NCBI GenBank assembly: GCA_030427925.1
Contig: JAUICJ010000012.1
Coordinates: 17,443-81,442, forward strand
Reading direction: 5' to 3'
From: Bacteroidia bacterium
GTDB taxonomy: Bacteria; Bacteroidota; Bacteroidia; Flavobacteriales_D; Sanyastnellaceae
DNA length: 64,000 bases
The notes beneath the pieces are model-generated. The model searched no databases. It saw only the letters and a list, made by a program, of their open reading frames with translations, and was not told the origin of the DNA. Within the stretch, counting starts at the first letter, position 1, and every line of letters starts with the position of its first letter. The position numbers and the translations under genes were made by a program. Shown here in pieces: positions 52,774 through 61,243 of this stretch.

Positions 52774-54264
52774 ATGAAGAGGGAGTTTCTTGTGCTCATC
52801 GGTTTGGTGCTGTTTGCTTTCGGCGTTAGCGCAGGACTCTCCGGCTGTCGCGAGGTGGTGTTTTCGGATGAACCGGGTTTGGAGTTGGAATTCTCTTCCG
52901 ATACCATCTTGTTCGACACGGTGTTCACCACGGTGGGCTCTGTTACCCTGCCACTCAAGGTATACAATCCCCATAAGACGGCAGTCTCCATTGATCGAAT
53001 CGCTTTGGCAAATCCCAACAGTCCATTTCGAATCAACGTAGACGGTTACCCCGGACCAGACGTCCGCGACTTGCCGTTGTTAGCAGATGACAGCTTGTGG
53101 ATTTTCATTGAGGTGACGGTGGATCCGAACTCCGCTACGTCGCCCTTCGTCGTGGAGGATGAGCTCGAGGTGGAGTTGAATGGAGGTCTGCAAACAGTGA
53201 CGTTGGCCGCGTGGGGACGCAATGCGCACTTCCACGGGGGATTGAATCGGGTGGAGGCCCTTCCTTGTGCGGAAACTTGGGCCCCGGATAAACCCCATGT
53301 CGTCTATGGGGTGGCGGTGGTGGATGAGGATTGCACGCTCAACATTTTGGCAGGAACGGAAGTGTACTTCCATGCAAAAAGCGGAATTTGGATCAACCAA
53401 GCGACGCTCATCGCCGATGGCAGCATTCAAAGTCCCATTACGTTCAGAGGGAATCGATTGGAAGATGGTTACGTGGACTTGCCCGGTCAATGGGGCATAG
53501 AAGTCGATTTCGAATACGAGACCGATTTCGGGGTCGAGACGTTCACGGTCGCACGAGGCGGGCTTTGGTTCTACGGGAGCAAGGGCTCCGTTGTGGATCA
53601 CGCCATCATCGAAGGTGGAACCATCGGAATCCAAGTGGACACCGTCGGCACGGCTTCGGCGCCCGCACTGACCCTGACGAATTCCCGGATCCGCAACATG
53701 ACGGCCACGGGCTTGTTTGCTCAAGGCGGTGTCATCGACGGGTGGAACAACCTCATCACCGATTGCGGCCAGGTGTGCGCGGCCTTCACCCTAGGCGGTG
53801 TGTATCGGATGGACCACTGCACGTTCGCCAACTATTGGTCGGAAGGCGTTCGGCAGGCCCCCGCAGTGTTTTTCAATGATTGGTACGAGTCGGCAGAGGG
53901 GGAGTTGGTGGTTCGCAGTTTGGAGGGCAGTGTGTTCAGGAACTGCATCATGTGGGGGAACAATGCCGAATTGACGGATTTCGACGAGTTGGTGGCGGAT
54001 TTGATTGCGCCCGTTGCGGCTCCCATCGTCCAATACAGTGCCGTGGACACCCAAGCGGAGAACTTCCCACCGGACTTTTTGCTCTTCTGCACCACCGATG
54101 AAGCCCCACCGTTCGTTTCCAGCATGGACCGGGACTTTCACCTCAATTCGAACAGTTCATTGTGGGAAGGAGGTCCGAGCCAGTTTTTCATTTCAACGGA
54201 CCTCGATGGCCTGCCCCGGAACGTCGGCATCGCGGACAAAGGGTGTTTCGAGCGGCAGCAATGA
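52774..54264 (+). CDS. Lipoprotein with right-handed beta-helix
   Basis: A 496-residue protein with a lipoprotein signal (LFAFGVSAGLSGC, Cys25). The first third has a choice-of-anchor/abnormal-spindle-like strand pattern (LEFSSDTILFDTVFTTVGSV, 20 residues; LPLKVYNPHKTAVSIDRIAL, 20). The remaining two thirds show parallel beta-helix signatures with repeats of GT, N and hydrophobics (VVDHAIIEGGTIGIQVD, LTLTNSRIRNMTATGLFA, MDHCTFANYWSEG, VFRNCIMWGNNAEL). It should face the periplasm or the cell surface. Ligand and role unknown. Confidence 0.8.
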   Translation: MKREFLVLIGLVLFAFGVSAGLSGCREVVFSDEPGLELEFSSDTILFDTVFTTVGSVTLPLKVYNPHKTAVSIDRIALANPNSPFRINVDGYPGPDVRDLPLLADDSLWIFIEVTVDPNSATSPFVVEDELEVELNGGLQTVTLAAWGRNAHFHGGLNRVEALPCAETWAPDKPHVVYGVAVVDEDCTLNILAGTEVYFHAKSGIWINQATLIADGSIQSPITFRGNRLEDGYVDLPGQWGIEVDFEYETDFGVETFTVARGGLWFYGSKGSVVDHAIIEGGTIGIQVDTVGTASAPALTLTNSRIRNMTATGLFAQGGVIDGWNNLITDCGQVCAAFTLGGVYRMDHCTFANYWSEGVRQAPAVFFNDWYESAEGELVVRSLEGSVFRNCIMWGNNAELTDFDELVADLIAPVAAPIVQYSAVDTQAENFPPDFLLFCTTDEAPPFVSSMDRDFHLNSNSSLWEGGPSQFFISTDLDGLPRNVGIADKGCFERQQ

Positions 54265-54329
54265 TCGGTCGATAAATCCCCGTTTTCCCATCGTGTAACC
54301 TCGGTGCACGCATTTGCGTAGATGCGGGT

Positions 54330-57300
54330 ATGATGACCACCGGCATGCTCGAAGCGCTGATGCGGTTGTTCGCCCTGTTCGCAGCAGGGGGCTCGCCACG
54401 ACATGCCATGTACGGTCGCCAAGCGGCCAGCCGCTACCTCAAAGGCCGCTTGAACGCTGCTTTGAGTGAACATTATTTGCAGCTGTATGACCTGGAGCTG
54501 GCCCGCCTTGAAATGCGCACGAAGCGCAGCAGGGAGCGGGCCATGGTGGCCATGCCGATGTCGGCCGGTTCGCTGGAGTGGGAGTCAAGCGACGCCGCCC
54601 ATGCCAAACAACTGGCCCGGCTTTCAGCGAAGTTGATGCGGGCTTGCACTCAGATGAACAAGGAGCTGGCCCTGCGTGAGCGGTTCGTGGTGTACTTGCG
54701 GTTGGCCGAATTCGGTCGAGATACAGCAACCGGTGACGGTGCCGAGAGTTTCTTGACCAATGCCGCTCAAGCACTTCACCTTCCCGAATCGGATGTGGAG
54801 GCCATGCGGGCCTTGGTGCGCGCGGACCACGCGGAGGAGGTGCTGGTTTGGGGACGTTCTTTCCTCCAACCGCTGGGGCACAGCGAAGGGCATTTGCTTG
54901 CAGGCGTTCACTTGGAAGGGGAGGACTTGTTTTTCGTTCGGACGTTTGGGCGGGCGGATTTGCGACTGAACGGGCAGCCCTTGCCAGAGGGCGTGGTGGC
55001 GCCGATGGGGCAGGGGAGTGTGCTCAAGGATGGGCACGGTCATGCGCTGTTCTACAGTGATTTGGTGCGATCGTGTTTGCGGCCGGAGGAGGTGACGCCG
55101 GTGCAGTTTCAGGTTCAGGATTTGGCCCATTTCTTCGCTTTTCCCCAGTCTCCGGCGCTCCGACTCCTCAGCTTCGAAGAGCGCGAAGGACGGCTCATCG
55201 GCATCATGGGGGCGAGTGGAAGCGGGAAATCAACGCTCTTGAACATCCTCAACGGAACGATTCGACCGACCCTCGGACGGGTTTTGTTGAATGGCCTGGA
55301 CGTGCACGCCGGCGGGCCGGACCTCGATGGGCTCATCGGCCACATTGCCCAAGAGGATGTGCTCGTAGCCGAATTGTCCGTGCGCGATAACTTGCTGTAC
55401 AGTGCGCGCCTGAGCTTCAATGACTTGGAGGAGGAACAGTTGCATGAGCGCGTTGATGAAACCTTGAAGCGACTCGGACTTTGGTCCATCCGTGAGTTGC
55501 GCGTGGGCTCTGTGATGGACAAAACCATCAGCGGAGGTCAACGCAAGCGCTTGAACATCGCCTTGGAACTTGTGCGCGAACCGCTCGTGCTGTTCGTGGA
55601 CGAGCCCACCAGCGGTTTGTCCAGCCGGGATAGCGAGCACATCATGGACTTGTTGAAGGAACTGACGTTGCGTGGAAAGCTCATTTTCGTAGTGATTCAC
55701 CAGCCCAGCTCCGACATCTTCAAACTCTTCGACCAGTTGCTGCTGCTCGATACGGGCGGTTTTCCCATCTTTTACGGCAATCCGTTGGAGAGTTTGACCT
55801 ATTTCAAAGGGTTGTCGGATCAAGTGAACGCCCACGACATGATGTGCGAGGCGTGCGGCAACGTGAATCCGGAGTTGCTCTTCAGCATCATCGAGGCCCG
55901 AATGGTGGATGAATTTGGTCACCAAATCCCAGACCGGAAGGTGCATCCAACGGACTGGAATGGCCATTTCCATGAACGCATTGCGCCCCAGCACCAGCAC
56001 CATGCCTTGGTCGAGGCGCCTCGGCCCGAGCCGCGCAAAGCGCCGTCGCGCTGGGGGCAGTGGCGCACTTATCTGCGCAGGGACTTGCATGCCAAACGAA
56101 TGAACCGGCAATACCTGGTCATCAACCTGCTCGAAGCCCCCGTGCTGGCCATGTTGCTTGCCGGGTTTGCGCGTTTTTATGATGGGGAATACGCATTCAG
56201 AACGAGCGAAAACTTGCCGCCGTTCTTGTTCATCAGCGTCATTGTGGCCTTGTTCATGGGCTTGAGCATGAGCGCTGAAGAAATCATCCGCGATCGACCG
56301 ATGCTGAGGCGCGAGCGGTTCTTGAACTTAAGTTGGGGGGCTTACCTCGCTGCCAAGGTGACCATTCTATTGGCCTTTTCGCTGGTCCAAACAGCGGCTT
56401 ACGTCGCCGTTTCCACCTTGCTGCTGGACTTGCCCACAGGGCCGCCCTTGACGATGCTCTTTGCGGTCCTCTTTTCCGTGAGCGCCTATGCAAACCTGCT
56501 CGGTTTGACCATTTCGTCGGCGTTCAACAGCGCGAAGGTCATTTACATTCTCATCCCGTTGCTCATCATTCCGCAGATCATTTTTGGCGGCGTCATCATC
56601 CGGTTCGATCGGTTCAATCCCCTGCTGACATCGGAGCACAAGGTTCCGTGGATTGGAAATGCAATGGCATCGCGGTGGGGCTTCGAGGCGCTCGCGGTAG
56701 AGATGAGCCGCAACAATCGGTACGACGCGCTGTTCAATGAGTGGGAGGACCAAATCGCCCGTGCAGCATGGCGCCGCGATTTTTGGGTGCCCGCTTACAG
56801 CGAATTGGCACCAGGCCCTGAGCGACAGCGCGAAGTGGAGCGGGCTCAGAGCGAACTCAAAGCCTGGGGGTTGCCCGCTCCGAATGAAGACGTCCCCTCA
56901 GCGTTCAAGTCGGCCTACGCCGAAGCCTTCAAGTCGGCATTCCGAGCTCGGGACGAACAGCGTCGTGCCTTGGAAGAGCGGGGTGAACTGGCTCCGCTGA
57001 TGGATGCGGAACACAACGATGCCCTCGTGGATTGGCTCGAGCAAACGGATCGTTCCGTTCGCTTGGTTCGGACGCCCGAAGGACTTTCACAGCTGGGGCA
57101 TTTCCAACGACAACCCTCCGATGGCAGATCGGGCTGGACTGCACCGCATTACGCACCATTCAAACGGTTGGGGAACAGGGTCTTAAGCACCCCCGTTTAC
57201 AATTTGATCGTGCTCTGGGGCATGGCCATTGCGTGGGGCGTGTTGCTGTGGACCAAAGCCCTTGAACACGTGGACCGCGCCTCCAGAAAACGGATGAAAA

Positions 57301-57362
57301 AACGCCTCCACCGAGCGATGAGCTCGGTCCGCGCCCAGCTCAACTGGTCGTCGAAGCAATGA
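54330..57362 (+). CDS. Giant ABCG-type ABC transporter with TerB-like N-terminal domain
   Basis: A 1010-residue protein combining several parts. Residues ~20-180 are a TerB-like helical region; ~190-265 a beta-rich, FHA-like module. The ATPase has GASGSGKST (293-301), ISGGQRKRLN near 400 and LVLFVDEPTSGLSS near 420-433, matching eukaryote-like ABCG order. A Cys-rich insert (MMCEACGN) follows, then ABC2-type membrane helices (about 600-800) and a last helix near residue 975. It probably exports lipids, cell-wall parts or drugs. Its stop overlaps the SiaC-type gene by 23 bases. Confidence 0.87.
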   Translation: MMTTGMLEALMRLFALFAAGGSPRHAMYGRQAASRYLKGRLNAALSEHYLQLYDLELARLEMRTKRSRERAMVAMPMSAGSLEWESSDAAHAKQLARLSAKLMRACTQMNKELALRERFVVYLRLAEFGRDTATGDGAESFLTNAAQALHLPESDVEAMRALVRADHAEEVLVWGRSFLQPLGHSEGHLLAGVHLEGEDLFFVRTFGRADLRLNGQPLPEGVVAPMGQGSVLKDGHGHALFYSDLVRSCLRPEEVTPVQFQVQDLAHFFAFPQSPALRLLSFEEREGRLIGIMGASGSGKSTLLNILNGTIRPTLGRVLLNGLDVHAGGPDLDGLIGHIAQEDVLVAELSVRDNLLYSARLSFNDLEEEQLHERVDETLKRLGLWSIRELRVGSVMDKTISGGQRKRLNIALELVREPLVLFVDEPTSGLSSRDSEHIMDLLKELTLRGKLIFVVIHQPSSDIFKLFDQLLLLDTGGFPIFYGNPLESLTYFKGLSDQVNAHDMMCEACGNVNPELLFSIIEARMVDEFGHQIPDRKVHPTDWNGHFHERIAPQHQHHALVEAPRPEPRKAPSRWGQWRTYLRRDLHAKRMNRQYLVINLLEAPVLAMLLAGFARFYDGEYAFRTSENLPPFLFISVIVALFMGLSMSAEEIIRDRPMLRRERFLNLSWGAYLAAKVTILLAFSLVQTAAYVAVSTLLLDLPTGPPLTMLFAVLFSVSAYANLLGLTISSAFNSAKVIYILIPLLIIPQIIFGGVIIRFDRFNPLLTSEHKVPWIGNAMASRWGFEALAVEMSRNNRYDALFNEWEDQIARAAWRRDFWVPAYSELAPGPERQREVERAQSELKAWGLPAPNEDVPSAFKSAYAEAFKSAFRARDEQRRALEERGELAPLMDAEHNDALVDWLEQTDRSVRLVRTPEGLSQLGHFQRQPSDGRSGWTAPHYAPFKRLGNRVLSTPVYNLIVLWGMAIAWGVLLWTKALEHVDRASRKRMKKRLHRAMSSVRAQLNWSSKQ

Positions 57363-57714
57363 GCCGGAACGGCAAGTCGATGATGGCGTCGTAGTCTTCC
57401 CCGGCTTCGAGCATGTCCTCGTCATCGTCCTCGTAATACCAATTGACTCGCGCCGCGCACCCCGTAGCTTCGACCCGCTTCAACAAGTCCATGAGGCACT
57501 TGCTGCTGCTCGTGTTGAAGTACTCCAAGCGAATGTTGATCTCCAACTGGTCTTCCACGTTGCCGCAGTGGGCCTCGACCCAATCCATTAACGGCTGATA
57601 GAATGCAATGGAGTTTTCTGGGATGGAACGTCCAGACAGATCCAAGCTGAATGGTTGCAAGGTCGCGACCACAGTCGGCGTCTTCGAGGTTCCTTCTTTG
57701 CGAATGTCAGTCAT
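57340..57714 (-). CDS. SiaC family (DUF1987) regulatory phosphoprotein
   Basis: A 124-residue DUF1987 protein. LEYFNTSSSKCLMDLL is the family's best motif; the Thr is residue 68, the same number as the phosphorylated Thr in P. aeruginosa SiaC. In that system SiaC controls a diguanylate cyclase when unphosphorylated, SiaB phosphorylates it and SiaA removes the phosphate. Here the SiaB-type kinase lies directly upstream with eight bases of overlap. No SiaA or cyclase gene lies in the window, so the output is open. The ATG at 57714 is preferred over the TTG at 57726. Confidence 0.88.
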   Translation of the reverse strand: MTDIRKEGTSKTPTVVATLQPFSLDLSGRSIPENSIAFYQPLMDWVEAHCGNVEDQLEINIRLEYFNTSSSKCLMDLLKRVEATGCAARVNWYYEDDDEDMLEAGEDYDAIIDLPFRLIASTTS

Positions 57715-58261
57715 GGTCAGCTGCAATGTGTGCGGTCAATTCAAAAATCCAGCGGCCGGGGGCGGCTGGTATAAACGTTAAAGACAAATTCCGATTCGTC
57801 CGGCGCATGATTTCAATCAATCCCACGCCACCACCTCCGTGAGCACTGCGCTCGGGAGCATTCAGCACTTCCCGTTGACGCGCCCTCAACGCCTCCATGT
57901 CCATGCCCTTGAGCTCTCCGTAGCGCGCTTCCAAATTGCGCTTGCCCTCATCGGTAACCTCGTTCCGAGAAGCCACCCACCAACCTTGCCTCGTGGAGAC
58001 CACCCGAAACCCGCACACCCCATCCGCCGGGGCATGGTGATGCAGGTTTTGGAGCAGCTCAATGGCCACGCGAACCACCCGCTTCGGCTTGGCGTGCGCT
58101 AGGCCCAACGCTTCCACGCGGTGCTCGACAGCTTGCACCAGGACATCGGAAACGACCTCGTCCACGCATCCGGAAAATTGGCATTCAATCGTTCCAGATG
58201 CTGGGATGGGTTCCAAGGGCCAAGTGATGGTGTCAAATGATGCAGGTGAAGTCCCGTACAT
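57707..58261 (-). CDS. SiaB family protein kinase (DUF6272-like)
   Basis: A 184-residue GHKL-type kinase: RVAIELLQNLHHHA resembles an N-box (Glu and Asn for ATP-Mg), GGGGVGLIEI a G-box. Together with the SiaC-type gene downstream it forms a partner-switch module like SiaB-SiaC of Pseudomonas. I chose the ATG at 58261 over the TTG at 58291; a TAGTTTG element lies six bases before it. It diverges from the methyltransferase gene over 53 bases. Confidence 0.82.
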   Translation of the reverse strand: MYGTSPASFDTITWPLEPIPASGTIECQFSGCVDEVVSDVLVQAVEHRVEALGLAHAKPKRVVRVAIELLQNLHHHAPADGVCGFRVVSTRQGWWVASRNEVTDEGKRNLEARYGELKGMDMEALRARQREVLNAPERSAHGGGGVGLIEIMRRTNRNLSLTFIPAAPGRWIFELTAHIAADHD

Positions 58262-58314
58262 GATGCCCAAACTACGAGCGAATTGTCGCAAATTGCAGCC
58301 TGAAGCGGTGAGTA

Positions 58315-59088
58315 ATGCAAAGTGAATTGTGGAAAAGCGAGGCGAACTGGTTTGCGGAGTGGTTCAACTGCCCGGCCTACCATGTTTTGTACGGGAATCG
58401 GGATCGCGCGGAGGCGGAGGCTTTCGTTCAGCAGGTGTCCCAAGCCGTTTGCCCTCCAGCTCCTGCAGACGTGTTGGACCTCGGCTGCGGCTCGGGTCGG
58501 CACGTTCGGAGTTTTGAGGCCTTGGGATACCGAGCGCACGGCATCGACCTCAGCCCCTCGAGCATTGCGGAAGCACAACGTCATGCGGCGCACCCCGAGC
58601 GGTTTTCCGTGTGCGACATGCGGGAGTTTGCGACGCAGCTCGGTTTCGTAGACCGGTTCGACGTCATCACGTCCCTGTTTACCAGTTTTGGCTATTTCGA
58701 GGATTGGTCGGACCAAATCCTCACCCTCCAGCAAATCCGCAGCGCCCTTCGACCGGGCGGAACCTTCGTGCTCGACTTCCTGAATGCGCCGCACGTCGCT
58801 GCCCACCTCGTACCGTTCGAGCTGACCGAGCGAACGGCCCCAGACGGTTCCACCCTGGCGTTTGAAATCCATCGCCGCATTCACGAGGGTTGGATTGAAA
58901 AGAGCATTCAATACGTCGATGAGCGGGGCACAGAACAGCATTTCGTTGAGCGGGTGCGCGCGTTGACAGCAGCTGATTTGGAAGCGCTGCTTGACGAGGC
59001 CGATTTGAAGGTTCGTGCGCGCTTTGGCGATTATCGACTCGGAGCACATTCGGAAGCATCGAACCGCTGTATACTTGTCGCCTCATGA
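58315..59088 (+). CDS. Class I SAM-dependent methyltransferase
   Basis: A 257-residue enzyme with SAM motif I VLDLGCGSGRHVRSFEALGY (20 residues), the acidic motif HGIDLSPSSI, and ALRPGGTFVLDFLN for motif III. The substrate cannot be told; the front part (WFNCPAYHVLYGNRD) is like small Bacteroidota methyltransferases next to transport genes. It shares an ATGA overlap with the ZIP transporter downstream. Confidence 0.85.
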   Translation: MQSELWKSEANWFAEWFNCPAYHVLYGNRDRAEAEAFVQQVSQAVCPPAPADVLDLGCGSGRHVRSFEALGYRAHGIDLSPSSIAEAQRHAAHPERFSVCDMREFATQLGFVDRFDVITSLFTSFGYFEDWSDQILTLQQIRSALRPGGTFVLDFLNAPHVAAHLVPFELTERTAPDGSTLAFEIHRRIHEGWIEKSIQYVDERGTEQHFVERVRALTAADLEALLDEADLKVRARFGDYRLGAHSEASNRCILVAS

Positions 59089-59855
59089 TCCTCGCATTTG
59101 GTGTGTTGTTGTTGGTGGCCCTGGGGGGCGCACTGACGTATGAATTGGCCGGCCAGCACCTCAAGCATCGCTTGCCGTTGGTGCTGGCTTTCGGCGGTGC
59201 GTACCTCATCGGCCTGATTTTCCTTCACTTGGTGCCCGAGGCGTATGCGCATGGAGGCCAAATCGGCTGGTACGTCCTCGCAGGCTTCCTCCTCCAAGTG
59301 ATTTTGGAGTGGATGTCAAAGGGCATTGAACACGGCCACGTTCACCTGCCCTCGGGATCGAACAAGGCCATGCCATGGGGCATTTACATCAGTTTGTGCT
59401 TGCATGCCCTCATCGAATCCATGCCGCTCACTGAAGCGGGCGGACACAGCCACCACGGACACCACCACCACGTGCACGCAACCGAGCTGGCTTGGGAACA
59501 AATCAACGCTCAATTGCTGCTTGGGCTTGGTCTTCACAAGTTCCCCGTGGCGCTGGTCTTGATGGGGTTGTTGGCCGCGCTGGGAATGAGTCGGCTCAAA
59601 CGCTGGTCCATGCTCCTCATTTTTGGGGCGATGCCGTTGTTGGGCATGGCGGTCTATGAAGGGCTGGTCCATTCCGGCACTTCATGGGCGGTTTCGGTAC
59701 CTTCGGTGACCGAAGGGCTCCTCATCGGCATCTTGCTTCACATCGCCACCACCATCTTATTCGAAACCGGTGATGGCCATCGGTTTAACTTGGCAAAATT
59801 GGCCGTGATTGTGGTGGGCTTGGGCGTGGCGGCAATTTCCCTCGGGCTCTCGTAA
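59085..59855 (+). CDS. ZIP family metal transporter
   Basis: A 256-residue inner-membrane protein with about eight helices. Helix IV motif HALIESMPL and helix V HKFPVALVLMG carry the metal-site His and Glu/Pro; the loop GGHSHHGHHHHVHATEL is histidine-rich, a usual metal-sensing or metal-catching loop. ZIP proteins import zinc or other divalent metals. Co-translation with the methyltransferase is suggested by the four-base overlap. Confidence 0.9.
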   Translation: MILAFGVLLLVALGGALTYELAGQHLKHRLPLVLAFGGAYLIGLIFLHLVPEAYAHGGQIGWYVLAGFLLQVILEWMSKGIEHGHVHLPSGSNKAMPWGIYISLCLHALIESMPLTEAGGHSHHGHHHHVHATELAWEQINAQLLLGLGLHKFPVALVLMGLLAALGMSRLKRWSMLLIFGAMPLLGMAVYEGLVHSGTSWAVSVPSVTEGLLIGILLHIATTILFETGDGHRFNLAKLAVIVVGLGVAAISLGLS

Positions 59856-59897
59856 AATTTCGACGAATCTAGAAACTTATTCGATTGAAGCTCGTAT

Positions 59898-60020
59898 ATG
59901 GTGGTGAAAATCATCACTATGAAGCACTATCGGATTTACATCGATACGCTCAAATTCGAGCAAATCTACATGCACCGACACCGCTTCAAACTCAACTCGT
60001 TTGAGTACTGTTTGAACTGA
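59898..60020 (+). CDS. Possible small protein, 40 residues
   Basis: An AT-rich ORF in a 170-base gap: the end reads MHRHRFKLNSFEYCLN. Codons ending in A or T differ from the neighbours. No promoter box at leaderless spacing and no known family; it ends inside a hairpin region. A chance frame is as likely as a gene. Confidence 0.25.
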   Translation: MVVKIITMKHYRIYIDTLKFEQIYMHRHRFKLNSFEYCLN

Positions 60021-60039
60021 ATTCGTTCAGCTGAACAGT
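60007..60039. other. Stem-loop at the end of the HMG-CoA-lyase-like gene
   Basis: CTGAA-TTCG-TTCAG (60017-60030) is a five-base-pair stem with a TTCG tetraloop; ACTGTT/AACAGT (60007-60012/60034-60039) extend it with a small internal loop. It overlaps the stop codon of the minus-strand gene. No T run, so terminator function is uncertain. Confidence 0.4.
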
Positions 60040-60893
60040 TCGGCGGCGATGCTTTGGGCCTGTGCCCAAGCTCGATCATCCTTCACCGACCACGCCCCCA
60101 ACGCCCCAAACCGATCCACCAGCTGCTCTGTAGGCAAGTTGCCTACGAGCTCATCCTTGGCCATGGGACACCCTCCGACACCCCGGATGGCCCCATCGAA
60201 TCGACGGCAGCCCGCTTCCAGGGCTGCCGTTGCTTTTTCCACGACGTCGAAGGGAGAAGCGTGGAGGTGAGCGCCAATGGCCACGTCGGGAAGCGCGGGC
60301 AACAGCGCACGAAATGCGTCTCCTATGGCCTCGGGTGTGGCCGTTCCGACGGTATCGCTGAGCGAAATGACTTGGGTTCCCAATTCCTCCACCAGCCGAT
60401 GGGCGACCTCCACCAGCAGGGTAGGAGCATAAGGATCCCCATAAGGATTGCCAAACCCCATGCTCGTGTAAACCACCAAACGCTTTCCCGAGGCCCGGCA
60501 CAGTTCAGCAGTCTCCCTCAATCGATCCCAAGCTTCTTCGAGTCCTGCTCCCGTATTGCGGCGCTGAAAGGTTTCGCTCAAACTCAACGGAAATCCAATG
60601 TCATCCACGCAGTCAAAGGCCGCGGCTTCCCGCGCCCCGCGAGCGTTGGCCACAATGACCAACCACCGCGTCGGCCGCGATCTAAAACCTTCATCCACCA
60701 ACGCTTCGAGCACTTCAGCGGTGTCTGCCATTTGGGGCACGGCGCGCGGCGAAACGAAGCTCCCCATGTCCAACGTGTCGAACCCGACGTCGAGCAAAGC
60801 GCGGTAATAGGCGATTTTATCCACGGTATCGATGGGTGTGGGCCACCCTTGGATGGCGTCACGAGGGCATTCCACCAAGTGAATCCTTTGCAT
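60027..60893 (-). CDS. Hydroxymethylglutaryl-CoA lyase-like enzyme
   Basis: A 288-residue HMGL-like TIM-barrel protein: VECPRDAIQGWP (R11, D12), GAHLHASPFD (the HxH metal ligands) and GVGGCPMAKDELVGNLPTEQ (20 residues) with the signature cysteine. HMG-CoA lyase cleaves HMG-CoA to acetoacetate and acetyl-CoA in leucine breakdown. Other lyases and homocitrate-type synthases share the fold, so the exact substrate is not certain. TACCTTTG lies four bases before its start. Confidence 0.88.
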   Translation of the reverse strand: MQRIHLVECPRDAIQGWPTPIDTVDKIAYYRALLDVGFDTLDMGSFVSPRAVPQMADTAEVLEALVDEGFRSRPTRWLVIVANARGAREAAAFDCVDDIGFPLSLSETFQRRNTGAGLEEAWDRLRETAELCRASGKRLVVYTSMGFGNPYGDPYAPTLLVEVAHRLVEELGTQVISLSDTVGTATPEAIGDAFRALLPALPDVAIGAHLHASPFDVVEKATAALEAGCRRFDGAIRGVGGCPMAKDELVGNLPTEQLVDRFGALGAWSVKDDRAWAQAQSIAAELFS

Positions 60894-60897
60894 GCCT

Positions 60898-60905
60898 CAA
60901 AGGTA
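60898..60905 (-). promoter_or_regulatory. -7 promoter box of the HMG-CoA-lyase-like gene, leaderless spacing
   Basis: The minus strand reads TACCTTTG, an exact match, four bases before the ATG at 60893. Confidence 0.6.
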
Positions 60906-60988
60906 GGTCATGAATCTTCCTTGAGAATGCAACTCAAAGACGGGAGTGTCCGTAAGAGTGGGCACTTAACCTCTCGAAAACGCACCCC

Positions 60989-61243
60989 ATGGATTTGCAA
61001 TCGTTCAACCGCCTTCCACTCGACGAAAAAACGAATTACATGTGGGATCACGGAATTTGCCTTGCTCAGCGCATCGTGGAGAACCGCTACATCCTGTGCA
61101 TTTTTCAACTTCAAGGGTTCTATGTTGAGGCGATTTATTCGCGCCGAAACAACCGCGTCAACGCCATTCTGCCCATTGCGGACATCCCCGAATGGGAGGG
61201 GTACGTGGACCAAGTAATGAAGCAACTGCTTCATCTGAATTGA
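60989..61243 (+). CDS. Conserved-looking small protein, 84 residues
   Basis: An 84-residue cytoplasmic protein: LPLDEKTNYMWDHGICLAQR (20 residues), ENRYILCIFQLQGFYVEAIY (20) and RRNNRVNAILPIADIPEWEG (20) alternate charged and aromatic residues as in a small alpha/beta fold. I recall similar short hypothetical proteins in Bacteroidota but no named function. Its last 86 bases overlap the end of comEC on the other strand, an unusually long overlap for this window. Confidence 0.7.
   Translation: MDLQSFNRLPLDEKTNYMWDHGICLAQRIVENRYILCIFQLQGFYVEAIYSRRNNRVNAILPIADIPEWEGYVDQVMKQLLHLN

Noticed and set aside
58315..59088. Candidate ArsM for the arsenosugar operon
   Set aside because: A generic small methyltransferase without the conserved cysteines of ArsM and 17 kb from the operon.
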